Source: Streptomyces avidinii (GTDB lineage: Bacteria > Actinomycetota > Actinomycetes > Streptomycetales > Streptomycetaceae). From it: DNA of 64,000 bases. The notes beneath the pieces were generated by a model. That model did no database searches. It worked only from the letters and a program-made list of their open reading frames with translations, and had not been told where the DNA came from. The stretch is taken from assembly GCF_014650695.1 (NCBI RefSeq), contig NZ_BMVL01000005.1:186001-250000 (forward strand), in the 5' to 3' direction. A program made the translations under genes and the position numbers. Within the stretch, counting starts at the first letter, position 1. Each line of letters begins with the position of its first letter. Shown piece by piece: positions 42,116-51,577 of the stretch.

Positions 42116-45100
42116 ATGAGTGCCATCAGTGCCACCGTGGAGGAGAAGCACGGGACCCGGAACCGCTTCCTGAACCGGGTGCCCGACGGATTCGGCGCGT
42201 TCTTCGGCGCGCTCGGCCTGCTGTGCGCCCTGCTCGCACTCTCGCCCACGCTGCGCCGCCTCCTGCGGCACATCGTGCGCTTCCTCGACCTGATCGTCGT
42301 CCCGGTCAGCGCGAACCTCGCCTACGCGGTCTTCCTCTTCCTCCTGGCCGCCGCCCTCGGCACCCGCAAGAAGGTCGCCTGGTGGATCGTCATCACCTAT
42401 CTGGCCCTGCTGATCGTCGACGACGTGCTGGAAATGGCCGTCGGCGAGTACTGGATCGGCGTCCCCTCCATGATCATCGCGGTTGCCGCGCTGGCCGTGC
42501 TGATCGCCGCCCGCGACGAGTTCTACGCCGCCTCCCGGCCCGGGGCCCTGTGGCACGCCCTGTTCGTCCTCGGCCTCGGCCTGCTCGCCGCCGTCCTCGC
42601 GGGCTGGGCGCTCGTCGCCCTCTTCCCCGGGACCCTCCCCAAGGGCCAGTGGCTGGACTGGGCAGCCAAGGAGGTCTTCGGCGGTCTCTTCTCCGCACGG
42701 GAGTTCGACGGCCGCCCACCCCGCCCGCTCTCCTTCCTCCTCGGCCTCTTCGGCGCCGCCGCCCTGCTGAACGCGGCCATGACCCTCTTCCGCTCCCAGC
42801 GCCTGACCGCCGCCCTGCACGGGGACGAGGAACCCCGGATCCGCGCCCTCCTCGGCGCCTACGGACGCAACGACTCCCTGGGCTACTTCGCCACCCGGCG
42901 CGACAAGGCCGTCGTCTTCGCCCCCAACGGCAAGGCCGGCGTCACCTATCGCGTCGAGGCCGGCGTCTGCCTCGCCAGCGGGGACCCGGTGGGCGACCCC
43001 GCCGCCTGGACCGCCGCCATCGACGCCTGGCTGGCCGTGGCCCGCCGCTACGGCTGGCAGCCCGCCGTCATGGGCGCCTCCGAGGACGGCGCCACCGCCT
43101 ACGCCCGCTCCGGACTCGGCGCCCTGCAACTCGGCGACGAGGCCATCCTGCACGTGGCCCACTTCGACCTCGACGGCCGCGACATGCGCGTCACCCGCCA
43201 GGCCGTCAACCGGGTCAGGCGCACCGGGGCCACCACCGTCATCCGCCGCCACTCCGCCCTCTCCGAGGACGAGATGCAGATGATCGTGGAGAGCGCCGAC
43301 AAATGGCGCGACACCGAGACCGAACGCGGCTTCTCCATGGCCCTGGACCGGCTCGGCGACCGCGCCGACGGGGACTGCCTGCTGGTCGAGGCCTTCGACG
43401 ACAAGGGAGAGCTGATCGCCCTGCTCTCCTTCGTCCCCTGGGGCAACGACGGGATCTCCCTCGACCTGATGCGCCGCGACCGCACCGCCCCCAACGGGGT
43501 CATGGAGTTCATGGTGGCCCAGCTCTGCGCCGCGGCCCCGGGCCTCGGCGTGCACCGGATCTCCCTGAACTTCGCCGTCTTCCGCTCCGCCTTCGAGGAG
43601 GGCGGCCGGATCGGCGCCGGGCCCGTGCTGAAGCTGTGGCGCAGGCTCCTGCTGTTCTTCTCGCGCTGGTGGCAGCTGGAGGCGTTGTACCGCTCGAACG
43701 TCAAGTACAACCCCGAGTGGTACCCGCGGTTCCTCTGCTACCAGGACGCCGGCTCGCTCGCCCGGGTCAGCCTCGCCTCCGGTATCGCCGAGGGCTTCGT
43801 CTCCGTACCCAGCCTGCGCACCCTGTGGGGCAACGGCCATCCCAAGGGCCTCACCGCCATCGCCTCCACCGAGGGACTGCCCTCGATCGAATCCCTCGGC
43901 CTGGACGCGGTGGAGCAGGAGACCGCGGGTGCCCCGGCCGAGCGGCTGCCCGAGCAGGTCCGCGTCCGCCACGCCAAACTGGACCGCATCCGGGCCACGG
44001 GCACCGACCCCTACCCGGTGGGCATCCGCCCGCGGACGCACACCGTCCTGGAGCTGAAGGCGGCCCACCCCGGCCACCCGCCCGGCGCCCGTACCGGTGC
44101 AGAGGCCACGCTCGCCGGGCGCGTGATGCTCGTACGCGACCTCGGCGGAGTGGTCTTCGCCGTCCTGCGCGACTGGTCCGGCGACATCCAGCTGATGCTG
44201 ACCCGGGACGAGGCCGGCGCCGGCGTACTGGACTCGTTCACCTCCCAGGTCGACTTCGGCGACCACGTGCTCGTCAGCGGTGAGGTCGGCGCCAGCAAGG
44301 CCGGTGAACTGTCCCTCGTGGTCCGCTCCTGGCAGCTCACCGGCAAGTGCCTGCGCCCCCTCCCCGACAAGCGCAAGGGTCTCGCCGACCCGGAGGCCCG
44401 GGTCCGGCGCCGCTACCTCGACCTCGTCGCGAGCCCCGAGGCGCGCGACGTCGTACGGGCCCGCTCCAGCGCGGTCCAGGCCCTGCGCCAGGGACTCCTC
44501 GACCGCGGCTACCTGGAGGTCGAGACCCCGATGCTCCAGCAGATCCACGGCGGCGCCAACGCCCGGCCCTTCCGCACCCACATCAACGCCTACGACCTCG
44601 ACCTGTACCTGCGCATCGCGCCCGAGCTCTACCTCAAGCGGCTCTGCGTCGGCGGCATGGAGAAGGTCTTCGAGATGGGCCGCACCTTCCGCAACGAGGG
44701 CGTCTCCTACAAGCACAACCCCGAGTTCACGATGCTGGAGGCCTATCAGGCCTTCGCCGACTACGACGTGATGCTCGACCTCACCCGCGAGCTGATCCAG
44801 GGCGCCGCGACCGCCGCCTTCGGCTCGCCCATCGCGCACAAGGCGGGGCCGGACGGGAAGCTCGTCGTCCACGACATCTCCGGAACCTGGCCGGTCAAGA
44901 CCATGTACGGGGCCATCGGCGAGGCACTCGGGGAGGAGGTGGACGCCGACACCGAGGAACACGTCCTGCGCAGGCTGTGCGACCGCGCGTCCGTCCCGCA
45001 CGCCCCCGAGGACACCCGCGGCGACGTCGTGCTGGAGATGTACGAGCGCCTCGTCGAGGAGCGCACCAAGCTGCCCACCTTCTACAAGGACTTCCCCACC

Positions 45101-45427
45101 GACGTCTCCCCGCTCACCCGCCAGCACCGCCGGGACCCCCGGCTCGCCGAGCGCTGGGACCTGGTGGCCTTCGGTACCGAACTGGGCACCGCCTACTCGG
45201 AGCTGACCGACCCGGTCGAACAGCGCCGCCGCCTCACCGCCCAGTCCCTGCTCGCGGCAGGCGGCGACCCGGAGGCCATGGAGCTCGACAACGACTTCCT
45301 GGACGCCCTGGAGTACGCGATGCCCCCCACCGGCGGCCTCGGTATCGGCGTGGACCGCCTCGTCATGTTCCTGACGGGCCTGACGATCCGCGAAACGCTC
45401 CCCTTCCCCCTGGTCCGCCGCGGCTGA
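42116..45427 (+). CDS. lysX: Bifunctional lysyl-phosphatidylglycerol synthetase / lysyl-tRNA synthetase
   Basis: A 1103-residue LysX. Residues 1-220 are an MprF-like multi-pass membrane part; about 225-560 is the GNAT-like lysyltransferase (GSNV-type core: [26 protein letters not shown]-like and [20 protein letters not shown]); about 590-1103 is a LysRS with OB-fold ([16 protein letters not shown]) and class II motif 2 ([20 protein letters not shown]) and motif 3 ([17 protein letters not shown]). It charges tRNA-Lys and transfers lysine to phosphatidylglycerol, giving cationic-peptide resistance. Length and order match mycobacterial LysX. A GC-rich terminator follows. Confidence 0.96.
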   Translation: MSAISATVEEKHGTRNRFLNRVPDGFGAFFGALGLLCALLALSPTLRRLLRHIVRFLDLIVVPVSANLAYAVFLFLLAAALGTRKKVAWWIVITYLALLIVDDVLEMAVGEYWIGVPSMIIAVAALAVLIAARDEFYAASRPGALWHALFVLGLGLLAAVLAGWALVALFPGTLPKGQWLDWAAKEVFGGLFSAREFDGRPPRPLSFLLGLFGAAALLNAAMTLFRSQRLTAALHGDEEPRIRALLGAYGRNDSLGYFATRRDKAVVFAPNGKAGVTYRVEAGVCLASGDPVGDPAAWTAAIDAWLAVARRYGWQPAVMGASEDGATAYARSGLGALQLGDEAILHVAHFDLDGRDMRVTRQAVNRVRRTGATTVIRRHSALSEDEMQMIVESADKWRDTETERGFSMALDRLGDRADGDCLLVEAFDDKGELIALLSFVPWGNDGISLDLMRRDRTAPNGVMEFMVAQLCAAAPGLGVHRISLNFAVFRSAFEEGGRIGAGPVLKLWRRLLLFFSRWWQLEALYRSNVKYNPEWYPRFLCYQDAGSLARVSLASGIAEGFVSVPSLRTLWGNGHPKGLTAIASTEGLPSIESLGLDAVEQETAGAPAERLPEQVRVRHAKLDRIRATGTDPYPVGIRPRTHTVLELKAAHPGHPPGARTGAEATLAGRVMLVRDLGGVVFAVLRDWSGDIQLMLTRDEAGAGVLDSFTSQVDFGDHVLVSGEVGASKAGELSLVVRSWQLTGKCLRPLPDKRKGLADPEARVRRRYLDLVASPEARDVVRARSSAVQALRQGLLDRGYLEVETPMLQQIHGGANARPFRTHINAYDLDLYLRIAPELYLKRLCVGGMEKVFEMGRTFRNEGVSYKHNPEFTMLEAYQAFADYDVMLDLTRELIQGAATAAFGSPIAHKAGPDGKLVVHDISGTWPVKTMYGAIGEALGEEVDADTEEHVLRRLCDRASVPHAPEDTRGDVVLEMYERLVEERTKLPTFYKDFPTDVSPLTRQHRRDPRLAERWDLVAFGTELGTAYSELTDPVEQRRRLTAQSLLAAGGDPEAMELDNDFLDALEYAMPPTGGLGIGVDRLVMFLTGLTIRETLPFPLVRRG

Positions 45428-45445
45428 GCCGGCGCCGAGGCCGGG

Positions 45446-45480
45446 GGCGCCCCGGCCGCGGCGCCGGCGCCCGGGGCGCC
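45446..45480. terminator. lysX terminator hairpin
   Basis: GGCGCCCCGG at 45446-45455 pairs with CCGGGGCGCC at 45471-45480, with a 15-base loop that itself can fold (GCGGCGCCGGC). It begins 18 bases after the lysX stop. Confidence 0.7.
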
Positions 45481-45574
45481 GGCGGATTGTGCCGCGTGGG
45501 CCGACCGGGTGAGGGGCAGAGGGTGCTTCCGCGCCTCTCGACAACTTCGGCCACGTCGTTGATACGTAGTAATA

Positions 45575-46477
45575 ATGAAAAATGACGAGCCGACAGTAGG
45601 GCGGCGCGCGGTCCTGCGTACCGCCGTCTTCCTCGGAGTCGCCGCCGCCTCCGGACTGCTCAGCGTGGGTGGTGAGGACGGCGCTCCCGGACCCGGACCC
45701 GGACCCGGAGCGGGCGGCGGGACCGGGCCGCAGGCCGGCCCCGGGGCGCGGCCCGCGGCCGGTGCACCGGGGCTGCGGGCGCAGGCACTGCCCGAGAAGT
45801 CGTACCGGCTGCGACCCATGACCGCCGAGGAGCCGATGCGGCCGGCCGCCGTCAAGCCGGCCGTACGGACCCGGCCCATCCTGGAACTCCCCGCCGAAGC
45901 CGCCGCGTCGGGGGGCATGGTGCTCACCTTCGACGACGGGCCGGACCCCCGCTACACCCCTGCCATCCTCGACACCCTCGCCCGGTACGGCGTACGTGCC
46001 ATGTTCTTCGTCTGCGGCGAGATGGCCACCGAGAACCGGGACCTGCTGCGCCGGATGGTCGCCGAGGGCCACGTCATCGGCAACCACACCTGGACCCACC
46101 CGCTCATCCCCAAGCTCAGCCGGCCCGCCCTCGCCTCCGAGATCGGCCGCACGAGCGAGGTCGTGCTGCAGGCCATCGGCGAGGCGCCGCTGTGGTTCCG
46201 GGCGCCCTATGGGGCCTGGAACCGGGCCGCCTTCGAGATCGGGTCCGAGCTGGGCATGGAGCCGCTCGCCTGGACCGTGGACACCCTGGACTGGAAGGAG
46301 CCGGGCACCCCGACGATCATCTCCAGGGTCCTGGGCGGCGCCGCCCCCGGCGTGATCGTCCTCTCGCACGACGCGGGCGGCAACCGTTCGCAGAGCGTCC
46401 AGGCGATCTCCTCGTACCTGCCCCAACTGCTCGCGCGGGGCTACCGGATGACCCTCCCGACGCTGCCGCCCCGCTGA
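45575..46477 (+). CDS. Exported polysaccharide deacetylase
   Basis: A 300-residue carbohydrate esterase family 4 enzyme. The signal is Tat-like: [21 protein letters not shown] Gly/Pro linker ([11 protein letters not shown]) precedes the catalytic NodB domain (about 105-295) with motif 1 [12 protein letters not shown], motif 2 [11 protein letters not shown], motif 3 [10 protein letters not shown], motif 4 WTVDTLDW and motif 5 [11 protein letters not shown]. It would remove acetyl groups from peptidoglycan or chitin-like glycan. No Shine-Dalgarno sequence is visible before the ATG; the 15 bases upstream are A/T-rich, so the mRNA may be leaderless. Confidence 0.93.
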   Translation: MKNDEPTVGRRAVLRTAVFLGVAAASGLLSVGGEDGAPGPGPGPGAGGGTGPQAGPGARPAAGAPGLRAQALPEKSYRLRPMTAEEPMRPAAVKPAVRTRPILELPAEAAASGGMVLTFDDGPDPRYTPAILDTLARYGVRAMFFVCGEMATENRDLLRRMVAEGHVIGNHTWTHPLIPKLSRPALASEIGRTSEVVLQAIGEAPLWFRAPYGAWNRAAFEIGSELGMEPLAWTVDTLDWKEPGTPTIISRVLGGAAPGVIVLSHDAGGNRSQSVQAISSYLPQLLARGYRMTLPTLPPR

Positions 46478-46515
46478 GCCGGAGCCGCCCGGCGGATGCT
46501 CACCCGCTCAGCGGG
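46470..46515. terminator. Bidirectional terminator between deacetylase and sortase
   Basis: CCCGCTGAGC at 46470-46479 and GCTCAGCGGG at 46506-46515 are perfect 10-bp arms. They overlap the stop codons of both convergent genes, so one element can serve both. The 26-base loop is GC-rich. Confidence 0.6.
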
Positions 46516-47170
46516 TGGCCACCATGCGGGCGAAGACGACCACGTTGCCGTCGTAGCCGCGGGCCTTCGAGTATCCGCCGCCGCAGGTGATCACCCGGAG
46601 TTCGGGGTGCCCGGTGTCCCCGTACACCCGGGCTCCGGGGAAGGCCTCCTTGGAGAACACCTCCACGCCGTAGACCTCGAACACCGCCGTGCGGCCGTCG
46701 TACCGCTCCACCTCGATCTGGTTGCCCGGTTTGACCGAGCCCAGGCCGTAGAAGACCGCGGGGCCCTGCGCGTTGTCCACGTGACCCACGATCACCGCCG
46801 AGCCCCGCTGGCCCGGTGAGATGCCGTTGAGGTACCAGCCGGCGAGATTGCGGTCCTGCGGGGGCGGGGCGTCGATCCAGCCCTCCGCGTCCAGCCCGAC
46901 CGTCATCACCGGCGCGTCCACGTTGATCGTGGGAATCCGGACGCGCTGCACCGACGAGTGCTCCAGCACCTCCATGTCCGCCGGCGGCGTCGGTGGATTC
47001 GCCGGCAACTGGTCCGCCGTCACCGCGACGGCCGAGGCCGCGGTGGGCTGGGGCGGTCCGTCGCCGACGGCCACACCGTTTCGCACCATGGCGAGGCCGG
47101 TGAGCATGACCAGGGCGAGTACGCCCCACGGTGAGCGTTTGCGTGACTGCCCGGTCTCGTCCTCGCCCAT
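46508..47170 (-). CDS. Class F-like sortase
   Basis: A 220-residue membrane-anchored transpeptidase. The N-terminal helix is SPWGVLALVMLTGLAMVRNG. The sortase fold begins VQRVRIPTINVDAPVMTVGL. The catalytic His is in SAVIVGHVDNAQGPAVFYGL and the Cys in HPELRVITCGGGYSKARGYD; the Arg is probably in VVVFARMVATR. Class F sortases are typical of actinobacteria and often have no neighbouring LPXTG protein. Here the two following secreted genes carry C-terminal membrane segments and Arg tails without LPXTG, making them candidate substrates. ATG 47170 is supported by GGGAAGGGAGAACG. Confidence 0.88.
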   Translation of the reverse strand: MGEDETGQSRKRSPWGVLALVMLTGLAMVRNGVAVGDGPPQPTAASAVAVTADQLPANPPTPPADMEVLEHSSVQRVRIPTINVDAPVMTVGLDAEGWIDAPPPQDRNLAGWYLNGISPGQRGSAVIVGHVDNAQGPAVFYGLGSVKPGNQIEVERYDGRTAVFEVYGVEVFSKEAFPGARVYGDTGHPELRVITCGGGYSKARGYDGNVVVFARMVATR

Positions 47171-47535
47171 CGTTCTCCCTTCCCGACGCGGGGGTCCCGA
47201 CCCGCGTTCCTGTCCCGCCCCCGTACGCCCTACTTCACGCACGCTAAGGCTGAGTCGGCAGGACGGCGAGGGGGGAGGGGGCGAACGGGTGGCCGCCACC
47301 CGGAGGGAGCCGGACGGGGTGCGGCCATCCAGGTAATCGTCACATAAATGGCTGACGGGTCGTGACCTGCGGATCCGTCAGTTGCATTTCCCGTGCTTCG
47401 GCGTGTCGCTCAACCGGGCGGCCCAAAGCCGGAAATGCGGAGGTTGCGGGTCCGCCCGAGGGTTCGACGTGGGAGGCGTTCTCGTCGATCATCCGGGGCC
47501 GACGCTCCGGGGCGCTTTCCGCTGGAGGTTCCACC
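47171..47535. other. Divergent intergenic region, sortase / secreted protein
   Basis: About 365 bases. It contains CTGACGG (47352-47358) and CCGTCAG (47375-47381), 7-bp arms with a 16-base spacer, near CACATAAATGG, a lower-GC patch likely to hold a promoter. No gene is seen. The element may control the secreted-protein gene to the right. Confidence 0.4.
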
Positions 47536-48054
47536 ATGCGTGTCTTGCGCGCTCTTACCGTGACGGCGGCAGCCTGCGCCGTGATCGGCCTCAGTGCCCC
47601 ACTCGCCTCCGCGAACCAGGACCCCGGGGGCCGGGGTGGGAACGGGGGTGGGAACGGCCCCAGCAACATCTCCGTCAACCCGTACTCCGTGCACCAGGGA
47701 TCCACGATGCAGGTGAGCGCCGCGGGCTGCGGCCACGGCGGTACCGTCACCTCGCACGGAAACTTTCCGCCGGCCAACCTCTCCGCGGGCTCGATCGGCT
47801 TCGCGACCGTCCGGATCTTCAACCACGCCTCTCCGGGCCACCACACGCTGTCGGTCAAGTGCAACGACAGCAACCTGGTCGCCACGCACCGCTTCACGAT
47901 CTTGGAGGGCAACCCCTCGCAGGGCGGCATCGGCGGGTCCATCGGCCCGTCCACCGCCGAGACCGCCATCGGCGCGGGCCTCGTCGGCGCCGCGGCGCTC
48001 GGTGCGGGTGCCCACGTGCTGCGCCGTCGCCGTCCGCTCCGCAGCCGGGCCTGA
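47536..48054 (+). CDS. Secreted cell-surface protein with C-terminal anchor
   Basis: A 172-residue protein. The signal peptide is RVLRALTVTAAACAVIGLSA with cleavage after ASA. The mature part is Gly/Asn-rich (GGRGGNGGGNGPSNISVNPY), then an immunoglobulin-like segment with two cysteines (VSAAGCGHGGTVTSHGNFPP ... HTLSVKCNDSNLVATHRF). It ends with GGIGGSIGPSTAETAIGAGL, a hydrophobic helix (VGAAALGAGAHVL) and RRRRPLRSRA. This is sorting-signal topology without LPXTG. A related design is encoded convergently at 48153-48731, and a class F sortase gene is upstream. GGAGGTTCCACC precedes the ATG. Confidence 0.85.
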   Translation: MRVLRALTVTAAACAVIGLSAPLASANQDPGGRGGNGGGNGPSNISVNPYSVHQGSTMQVSAAGCGHGGTVTSHGNFPPANLSAGSIGFATVRIFNHASPGHHTLSVKCNDSNLVATHRFTILEGNPSQGGIGGSIGPSTAETAIGAGLVGAAALGAGAHVLRRRRPLRSRA

Positions 48055-48074
48055 TCGGCCTCCCCGGACGCAGG

Positions 48075-48140
48075 TCCCCCGCTACCGCCGGTCGCCCCGA
48101 GTCCTGACCAGGACTCGGGGCGACCGGCGGTAGCGGGGGA
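48075..48140. terminator. 31-bp perfect bidirectional terminator hairpin
   Basis: The left arm at 48075-48105 is fully complementary to the right arm at 48110-48140, with a 4-base loop (GACC). It lies between two convergent genes, 20 bases after one stop and 12 bases after the other. The stem begins TCCCCCGCTACCGCCGGTCG and ends at GTCCT. The perfection over 31 bp is exceptional for a terminator. Confidence 0.92.
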
Positions 48141-48152
48141 TGTCCGGCGGGT

Positions 48153-48731
48153 TCAGTGACTACGGTCCGACCCCCTGCGGCGCAGTGCGAACACGGCGCC
48201 GCCCGCGGCGGCGAGGAACAGGCCGGCGCCGGCGCCGAACTCCACGGGGTCCATGCCCGCCACGCTGCCGCCCAGACCGCCGCGGACGCCGAGGGCGGAG
48301 GACGGGGTCGGGAGGGCGGCCGCGCCGGTGGCGGTCCGGGTGGAGCTCGTGGTCGGTGTCGTGGTGCCGCCGGCGATCGTCAGGTCGGCCGAGCCGGTCT
48401 CGCCGTTGCAGGTGAAGGAGACGGAGTAGACGGCTCCGCGCCGCGCGTCGCGGTCCACGGTGACCCGTACGGTCTGGCCCCGCGCGATGCTCACGGTGTC
48501 GAAGACCCCGGAGGAGGCGGTGGCGTAGGCGGCGTTGCAGCGACTGACCGCGAGGGCCGTCTGCCCCCCGGGGGCGACGGTCGACGGTGTGAGGGTGAAG
48601 CCGAACGAGGTGATCGTGGGCCGGTCCTCGGCCGCGGTCGCGGCGGGCGCGCCGAGGGCGCCGAGCGCGAGTACGGCGCCCGTGGCACCGGCGCTGAGCA
48701 GGGCGGTGGCGGAGGTAGGTATCGCACCCAT
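48153..48731 (-). CDS. Secreted cell-surface protein with C-terminal anchor (sister design)
   Basis: A 192-residue protein. The signal is ALLSAGATGAVLALGALGAP, cleavage after ATA. An Ig-like mature domain has two cysteines: FTLTPSTVAPGGQTALAVSR-C and YSVSFTC-NGETGSADLTIAG. A Thr/Ser-rich wall-spanning stretch (GGTTTPTTSSTRTATGAAAL) follows, then VRGGLGGSVAGMDPVEFGAG, a hydrophobic helix and RRRGSDRSH. It shares with the convergent neighbour the GG[IL]GGS[IV] motif just before the helix. LPXTG is absent. Likely displayed on the surface; partner of the nearby class F sortase is a guess. Confidence 0.83.
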   Translation of the reverse strand: MGAIPTSATALLSAGATGAVLALGALGAPAATAAEDRPTITSFGFTLTPSTVAPGGQTALAVSRCNAAYATASSGVFDTVSIARGQTVRVTVDRDARRGAVYSVSFTCNGETGSADLTIAGGTTTPTTSSTRTATGAAALPTPSSALGVRGGLGGSVAGMDPVEFGAGAGLFLAAAGGAVFALRRRGSDRSH

Positions 48732-48914
48732 GGTTGGTTCTCCGGATCCCCGAGGAGCAGCCGCGGAACGGTTTCCGCACGTGGGGGGTCGTGCGCCTCG
48801 ATGTCCGACACGCTAGGTCCGGGTGCGGTGACCCGCGATCAGGAACGGGCGAATGGGGCACAGCCGTAGGCCGAACCGGGGACGGGAGGCCCGTCCCCGG
48901 TTTGCGGGCGGCCC

Positions 48915-49697
48915 TCAGCCGACGAGGTCGAGGTGGGGGAACTGGGCGAGGAACGGTTCGGCGGTGGCGGAGATGCCCCGCCCGAACGGCGCGTCGAAGT
49001 CCCAGATGAGGAAGAGCAGGAAGGCGATGAGGGCGCTGAACAGGCCCGCCAGCAGCATCTCCCGGAACGACCGCCTGATCTGCAGGGTGAAGATCAGCCC
49101 GACCGTCACCAGGGCGCCGACGATCAGCCCGAACCACACCACCCCCGGCATGGTCGCCCCGGCGCTGGAGCCGCGGGCGCTGCGGGCGTCGTCGGCCACC
49201 GCGACCTGGTCGACCAGCGGCTGGTACGCCTGCCCCTCGTGGTCGGTCTGCGGCTCGTAGTCGGTGACGTCGCGGCGGATACGTTCCAGCAGCTCCCCGC
49301 CGCGCTCGGTGAGCTCGCCGTGGTCGGCCATCCGCTGCCACTCCGTGTCCACGACGTGGGTCACGTACGCGTCGACGTCGGCGCGGATCCTCTTGCGCAC
49401 CTCGGCCGGGTAGACCTCGGAGCGGACACTGATCTCGTGCAGGGCCTGCGCCTCCTGGCGCACGTACTCCTGGGCGGCCCCGCGGCCCTCCCAGACGCCC
49501 GCGATCGCCAGGCCCAGCACGATCGCGTAGATCACCCCGATCATCATCGTCATGTACTCGATGACGTCCGGGGTCTCGTTCGGATCGTCGTCCTCGCCGA
49601 TCCTGCGGTGGTTGAAGAAGGCGATGGACAGCACCACGGCACACGCCGCGGCCATCGCGAGGGACAGGACGAGCCATTCCGACAAGATGACTCCCAT
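48915..49697 (-). CDS. DUF4239 membrane protein
   Basis: A 260-residue protein with two N-terminal and two C-terminal membrane helices (SLAMAAACAVVLSIAFFNHR, MTMMIGVIYAIVLGLAIAGV; then VVWFGLIVGALVTVGLIFTL and EMLLAGLFSALIAFLLFLIW) and a long charged helical middle (QEYVRQEAQALHEISVRSEV). This is the DUF4239 (bestrophin-like) arrangement, perhaps an ion channel. Function is not established. The Pro-rich gene ends 29 bases to its right... its own ATG 49697 follows GATATGGGAGTC-like sequence with weak ribosome complementarity. Confidence 0.88.
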   Translation of the reverse strand: MGVILSEWLVLSLAMAAACAVVLSIAFFNHRRIGEDDDPNETPDVIEYMTMMIGVIYAIVLGLAIAGVWEGRGAAQEYVRQEAQALHEISVRSEVYPAEVRKRIRADVDAYVTHVVDTEWQRMADHGELTERGGELLERIRRDVTDYEPQTDHEGQAYQPLVDQVAVADDARSARGSSAGATMPGVVWFGLIVGALVTVGLIFTLQIRRSFREMLLAGLFSALIAFLLFLIWDFDAPFGRGISATAEPFLAQFPHLDLVG

Positions 49698-49725
49698 ATC
49701 GGTTACTGGTGGGGCGGAAGAAGCG

Positions 49726-50421
49726 CTAGCGGGAGCGCAGGGCGACGATCGCGAGCACCGCGGGAGCGGCGGTCATCAGGGTGAAAGTCACCGGCGAGAT
49801 GTGGTGCTCGACGGGTTTGCGGGCCGCGGCGTGATAGGCGGGTCGGGCCACCGGTTTCGGCGGTGCGGGTTTCACCTCCGGGGCGGGTGGGGGCGGTGGG
49901 GCGAGTGGGGCGGGTGGTGGCGGTGCGGGAGCCCTGACCACGCGCGGCGGAGCGGGAGCGGGCTTCGGCGGGGGAGGCGCGGGCAGGACCGGCTTCGGCG
50001 CGGGCTTCGGTAGCGGCTTCGGCGGCGGCGGTGGCGGCGGAGGGGTGGGCTTCGGGGGCGGCGTGGGCTCGGGCGGGGGAGTCGGCTTCGGTGGTGGCGT
50101 GGGCTTCGGCGGCGGCTTCGGCGGGCAGGGCGGCGGGGGCGGCGGCGGTGGGCAGTGCGGGTGGCCGTGACGGCCCCCGCCATGACCGCCCCCACGGCGT
50201 TTCCCGTGGTCGGAGCCCTGGTCGTCACCGTGATGTCCGCCACGCGGGCCGCGTCCCCTGTCGCTGCCGCCGGCCGCCGCGGCCACTACGGTGGCGGCCG
50301 GGCCGTCGCCGGAGTCGGTCGTCGCGTAGGCGCGGCTATCAGCCACGGCCGGCGTGACGGACAAGGCCGCCCACAGCAGGACCGGGACTGCCAGCAGGCG
50401 CCTGGCACAGGCTCTGTTCAC
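49726..50421 (-). CDS. Exported proline-rich repeat protein
   Basis: A 231-residue protein from GTG 50421: signal MNRACARRLLAVPVLLWAAL then SVTPAVADS. A His/Gly/Asp-rich segment follows (RGPRGGHHGDDQGSDHGKRR), then about 120 residues of PPKPTPP-type repeats, then HHISPVTFTLMTAAPAVLAI, a final hydrophobic segment, and RSR. It likely spans the wall as an extended Pro-rich rod with a C-terminal membrane anchor. The His-rich part may bind metals. The frame continues upstream to 50808, but a signal peptide at 50421 is a better start. It may share a transcript with the DUF4239 gene. Confidence 0.68.
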   Translation of the reverse strand: MNRACARRLLAVPVLLWAALSVTPAVADSRAYATTDSGDGPAATVVAAAAGGSDRGRGPRGGHHGDDQGSDHGKRRGGGHGGGRHGHPHCPPPPPPPPCPPKPPPKPTPPPKPTPPPEPTPPPKPTPPPPPPPPKPLPKPAPKPVLPAPPPPKPAPAPPRVVRAPAPPPPAPLAPPPPPAPEVKPAPPKPVARPAYHAAARKPVEHHISPVTFTLMTAAPAVLAIVALRSR

Positions 50422-50746
50422 CCCGGGAGCATGGGGCCGCGCGCGCCCGGGCACGCGAGGCTCAGCCCCGGTTCGCCTGAACGGGTGGACCGGCGACCAG
50501 AAAGGTTTGAGCCAGTCCTGGGTCGCTCCTGTCGTCGGTCCGATCGTCCGCCGGCCAATTCCCATAAGGGACTTGTCGGTATCGGTCATTCCCTCACCCG
50601 GCGCGGTGGCGCCTTTGGTGTGTGACGAAGAACGGATCGCCAATTTCCGCTTTTGCTCGCCCTGTTGGGAAATGATCAGTACATTCGGCTCGGACAGGAG
50701 TCCGACCTCACACGGACGACCGCAGGACCAACGCTTGGAGACCCCG
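50422..50746. other. Intergenic region upstream of the DUF574 methyltransferase gene
   Basis: About 325 bases between the divergent Pro-rich and methyltransferase genes. No gene. A lower-GC patch at 50635-50690 (AATTTCC, TTTTGC, AAATGATCAGTACATT) probably includes the promoter of the methyltransferase/GGDEF pair, but I could not fix -35 and -10. Confidence 0.3.
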
Positions 50747-51577
50747 ATGGAGCGCCCCGCCTGGGCCCCGCCAGGCATCGACATATCGGTGCCGAGCGTG
50801 TCCCGCATCTATGATTACTACCTGGGCGGGTCCCACAATTTCGAGGTCGACCGCCAGACGGCTCGCCGCGCCATGGAATTCATGCCGGGACTGCCCAAGA
50901 TCATGCAGGCCAACCGGGCATTCATGCGCCGCGCCGTCAGGCATGCCGTCGCCGAGGGCGTGACCCAGTTCCTCGACATCGGCTCCGGCATCCCCACCTT
51001 CGGCAATGTCCACGAGATCGCCCGGGCCGCCACGCCGCAGGCGCGTGTCGTCTACGTCGACCACGACCCCGTGGCCGTCGCGCACAGCCGCGCCGTCCTC
51101 ACGGGGGACGAGCACACCGACATCGTCGCCGCCGACCTGCGCAGGCCCAAGGAGATCCTGGCCGCCCCCGAGGTCGGCCGGCTGCTCGACCTCGGCCGCC
51201 CCGTCGCCCTGCTGCTCGTCGCCGTCCTGCACTTCCTGGAGGACACGGACGACCCGTACGCCGCCGTCGCCGAGCTGCGCGACGCCCTGGCCCCCGGCAG
51301 CCTGCTGATCCTCACGCACGCCTCGTACGAGGGCATCCCGCTCCCCGAGGAGGTCGCCGGCGGCACCGTGAGCGTCTACCGGGACATCCGCAACCCCCTC
51401 GTCATGCGCACCGGCGAGCAGATCCGCGGCTTCTTCGACGGGTTCGAGTTGCTGGAGCCCGGCCTCGTGTCCATGCCCGACTGGCGGCCGGACCGGGCCG
51501 AGGACGGCGCGGACGCGGAGTCGCCGGAAGACCCCTACGCCTTCTCGGGCTTCGGCGGCGTGGGACGCAAGGCGTGA
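50747..51577 (+). CDS. DUF574 SAM-dependent methyltransferase
   Basis: A 276-residue class I methyltransferase of the actinobacterial DUF574 (Methyltransf_19) family. Typical N-terminus: VPSVSRIYDYYLGGSHNFEV. The SAM motif is GVTQFLDIGSGIPTFGNVHE, followed by ARVVYVDHDPVAVAHSRAVL and LLLVAVLHFLEDTDDPYAAV. It ends in DPYAFSGFGGVGRKA. Streptomycetes have many copies, often of unknown target. ATG 50747 follows TTGGAGACCCCG. The stop overlaps the start of the cyclic-di-GMP enzyme (GTGA), so the two are translated together. This link is unusual and informative. Confidence 0.92.
   Translation: MERPAWAPPGIDISVPSVSRIYDYYLGGSHNFEVDRQTARRAMEFMPGLPKIMQANRAFMRRAVRHAVAEGVTQFLDIGSGIPTFGNVHEIARAATPQARVVYVDHDPVAVAHSRAVLTGDEHTDIVAADLRRPKEILAAPEVGRLLDLGRPVALLLVAVLHFLEDTDDPYAAVAELRDALAPGSLLILTHASYEGIPLPEEVAGGTVSVYRDIRNPLVMRTGEQIRGFFDGFELLEPGLVSMPDWRPDRAEDGADAESPEDPYAFSGFGGVGRKA

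Noticed and set aside
42056..46426. A minus-strand open frame of over 1400 codons antisense to lysX and the deacetylase
   Set aside because: It arises from strong third-position GC bias on the coding strand. Its product is a Gly/Val/Asp-rich sequence without domains, and only the last 149 residues (universal stress protein) are real.
40291..47345. Shared 11-mer CAGGTAATCGT upstream of two exported-protein genes
   Set aside because: Identical 11-mers are expected by chance hundreds of times in a 64-kb window; no palindrome or spacing supports regulation.
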